Of a stretch of DNA of 6,419 nucleotides, positions 5,569 to 6,419 are shown in pieces. Location of the stretch: contig JBHJGU010000127.1 of the NCBI GenBank assembly GCA_050331475.1, positions 1 through 6,419 of the forward strand, in the 5' to 3' direction. A program made the translations under genes and the position numbers. The notes under the pieces are model-generated. The model did no database searches. It saw nothing but the letters and a program-made list of their open reading frames with translations, and was not told the DNA's origin. This stretch comes from JBHJGU01 sp050331475 (GTDB lineage Bacteria; Pseudomonadota; Alphaproteobacteria; Caulobacterales; Maricaulaceae). Positions within the stretch are counted from its first letter, which is position 1. Each line of letters begins with the position of its first letter.

Positions 5569-5593
5569 GGAACGAATTGTCGGATAACGCGTT
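5569..5593 (+). promoter_or_regulatory. EcfG-dependent promoter of phyR (perfect consensus)
   Basis: GGAAC (5569-5573), a 16-base spacer and CGTT (5590-5593) match the EcfG consensus exactly. Transcription would begin near 5600, about 75 bases before the phyR ATG. The site stands back to back with the nepR promoter, with 21 bases between the two -35 elements. Confidence 0.8.
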
Positions 5594-5675
5594 TCCGTAG
5601 GCGCTGCACGAGAGAGGCGCGAGTTCTGGCCCGATAAAGTGCGAACCAAAAAACGTATTAGAGGTGGACTGATCC

Positions 5676-6419
5676 ATGAGTTTGGCAGCCGAGCTTGCAC
5701 CACATTTGCCTTATCTGCGTCGCTATGCGCGCGCGCTCACCGGCTCGCAGGCCAGCGGAGACGCCTATGTGCGCGCCGCGTTAAAAGCGCTGGTCGACGG
5801 GGCGCAGGCGTTAAAAACCGATGCGGCGCCCCGGATCGCGCTGTTCAATTTGTTCAACGCGATTTGGTCGACGACCGGCGCTCAGTTATCCGCGGAGCCT
5901 GCGGGCGCGGACACGAACGCCGAACTTCGAGTGTTGAAAGTCACACCCCGACCGCGCCAAGCGCTCTTGTTGACCGCGGTGGAGGGCTTCTCCCGGTCGG
6001 ACGCCGCCGATGTGATGGACGTGTCGCCGGCTGAGATCGAACGCTTGCTCGCCGACGCCCAAACAGAAATCGAAAGCGATTTGCAGACCCGGGTTCTGAT
6101 TGTCGAGGACGAACCCATTATCGCAATAGACATTGAAAACATTGCGAAAAGTTTGGGTCATGTGGTGACCTCGATTGCGCGCACCCACACCGAAGCGGTC
6201 GCCGCGGCCAAAGCGGACCCGCCCGGGCTGGTGCTTGCGGACATCCGGCTTGCAGACGGCAGCTCAGGCGTTGAAGCCGCCAATGAGGTGTTGGCGGACT
6301 ATGACGCGCCGGTCGTGTTCGTCAGCGCGTTTGCTGAGCGTCTGCTCCCCGGGGATAGGCCCGCGGCGCCCGATCTGATACCCAAGCCCGTTTTGTCCCA
6401 CGCGCAAAATGCCCCCCTC
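5676..6419 (+). CDS. phyR: PhyR response regulator, 3' end beyond the window
   Basis: PhyR is the anti-anti-sigma factor of the general stress response: phosphorylation releases its sigma-like domain, which captures NepR. The 248 visible residues show the N-terminal sigma-like domain (about 1-135). Its region 2-like part is near LPYLRRYARALTG (11-23), and its region 4-like part includes RPRQALLLTAVEGFSRSDAA (92-111). A receiver domain follows from about 138: acidic pair E144-D145 in LIVEDEP, phosphoacceptor D189 in VLADIRL, S217 in FVSAF, and K237 in IPKP. The ATG at 5676-5678 has GAGGTGG (5661-5667) upstream. About 15-20 residues should be missing. The last visible residues, VLSHAQNAPL, do not look like the usual KPF-x-P ending. 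It is transcribed divergently from nepR-ecfG-phyK under its own EcfG-type promoter. Confidence 0.93.
   Translation, partial: MSLAAELAPHLPYLRRYARALTGSQASGDAYVRAALKALVDGAQALKTDAAPRIALFNLFNAIWSTTGAQLSAEPAGADTNAELRVLKVTPRPRQALLLTAVEGFSRSDAADVMDVSPAEIERLLADAQTEIESDLQTRVLIVEDEPIIAIDIENIAKSLGHVVTSIARTHTEAVAAAKADPPGLVLADIRLADGSSGVEAANEVLADYDAPVVFVSAFAERLLPGDRPAAPDLIPKPVLSHAQNAPL

Noticed and set aside
1..6419. tRNA, rRNA, CRISPR array or riboswitch
   Set aside because: I saw no regularly spaced direct repeats, no cloverleaf-like blocks with the conserved T-arm sequence, and no recognisable riboswitch core on either strand.

Overview
The window looks like chromosomal DNA of an alphaproteobacterium. 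The strongest evidence is the right half (about 2965-6419), which carries the alphaproteobacterial general stress response core: a HisKA_2-type sensor kinase (PhyK-like), an ECF sigma factor of the EcfG/SigT type, the anti-sigma factor NepR, and the divergently transcribed response regulator PhyR. From memory, the order kinase-sigma-nepR // phyR is that of the Caulobacter crescentus locus, and the GC-rich coding fits such an organism. No finer taxonomy is safe.

Left region (1-1605) is insertion-sequence debris. On the minus strand, an MbcA/ParS-type (Xre) antitoxin gene of a probable RES-Xre toxin-antitoxin pair is cut after about residue 71 by the left end of an IS3-family element. The orfA of that element starts at about position 81 and runs off the window. 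Next come a decayed minus-strand IS3 orfB (649-1297) with an in-frame stop and a changed catalytic Glu, and a plus-strand 3' fragment of a second IS3 orfB (1293-1502) with its probable right terminus at 1605. The two orfB fragments face in opposite directions and meet near 1293.

Middle region (1606-2853) is visibly richer in A+T. It holds a two-gene minus-strand cassette: a protein of about 221 residues whose motifs resemble lysozyme/lytic transglycosylase-fold enzymes, and, one base further on, a 98-residue protein with three predicted membrane segments. IS-tip-like 13-bp inverted repeats lie at both edges. This is the least familiar part of the window and could be an effector-immunity or lysis-type pair.

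How the stress genes work together (established for the family): without stress NepR holds EcfG inactive. When the kinase phosphorylates the PhyR receiver, the sigma-like domain of PhyR is exposed and binds NepR, freeing EcfG to transcribe GGAAC-N16-CGTT promoters. One perfect and one near-perfect example lie back to back in the nepR/phyR intergenic region, so the locus is probably autoregulated. The sequence ends inside phyR.
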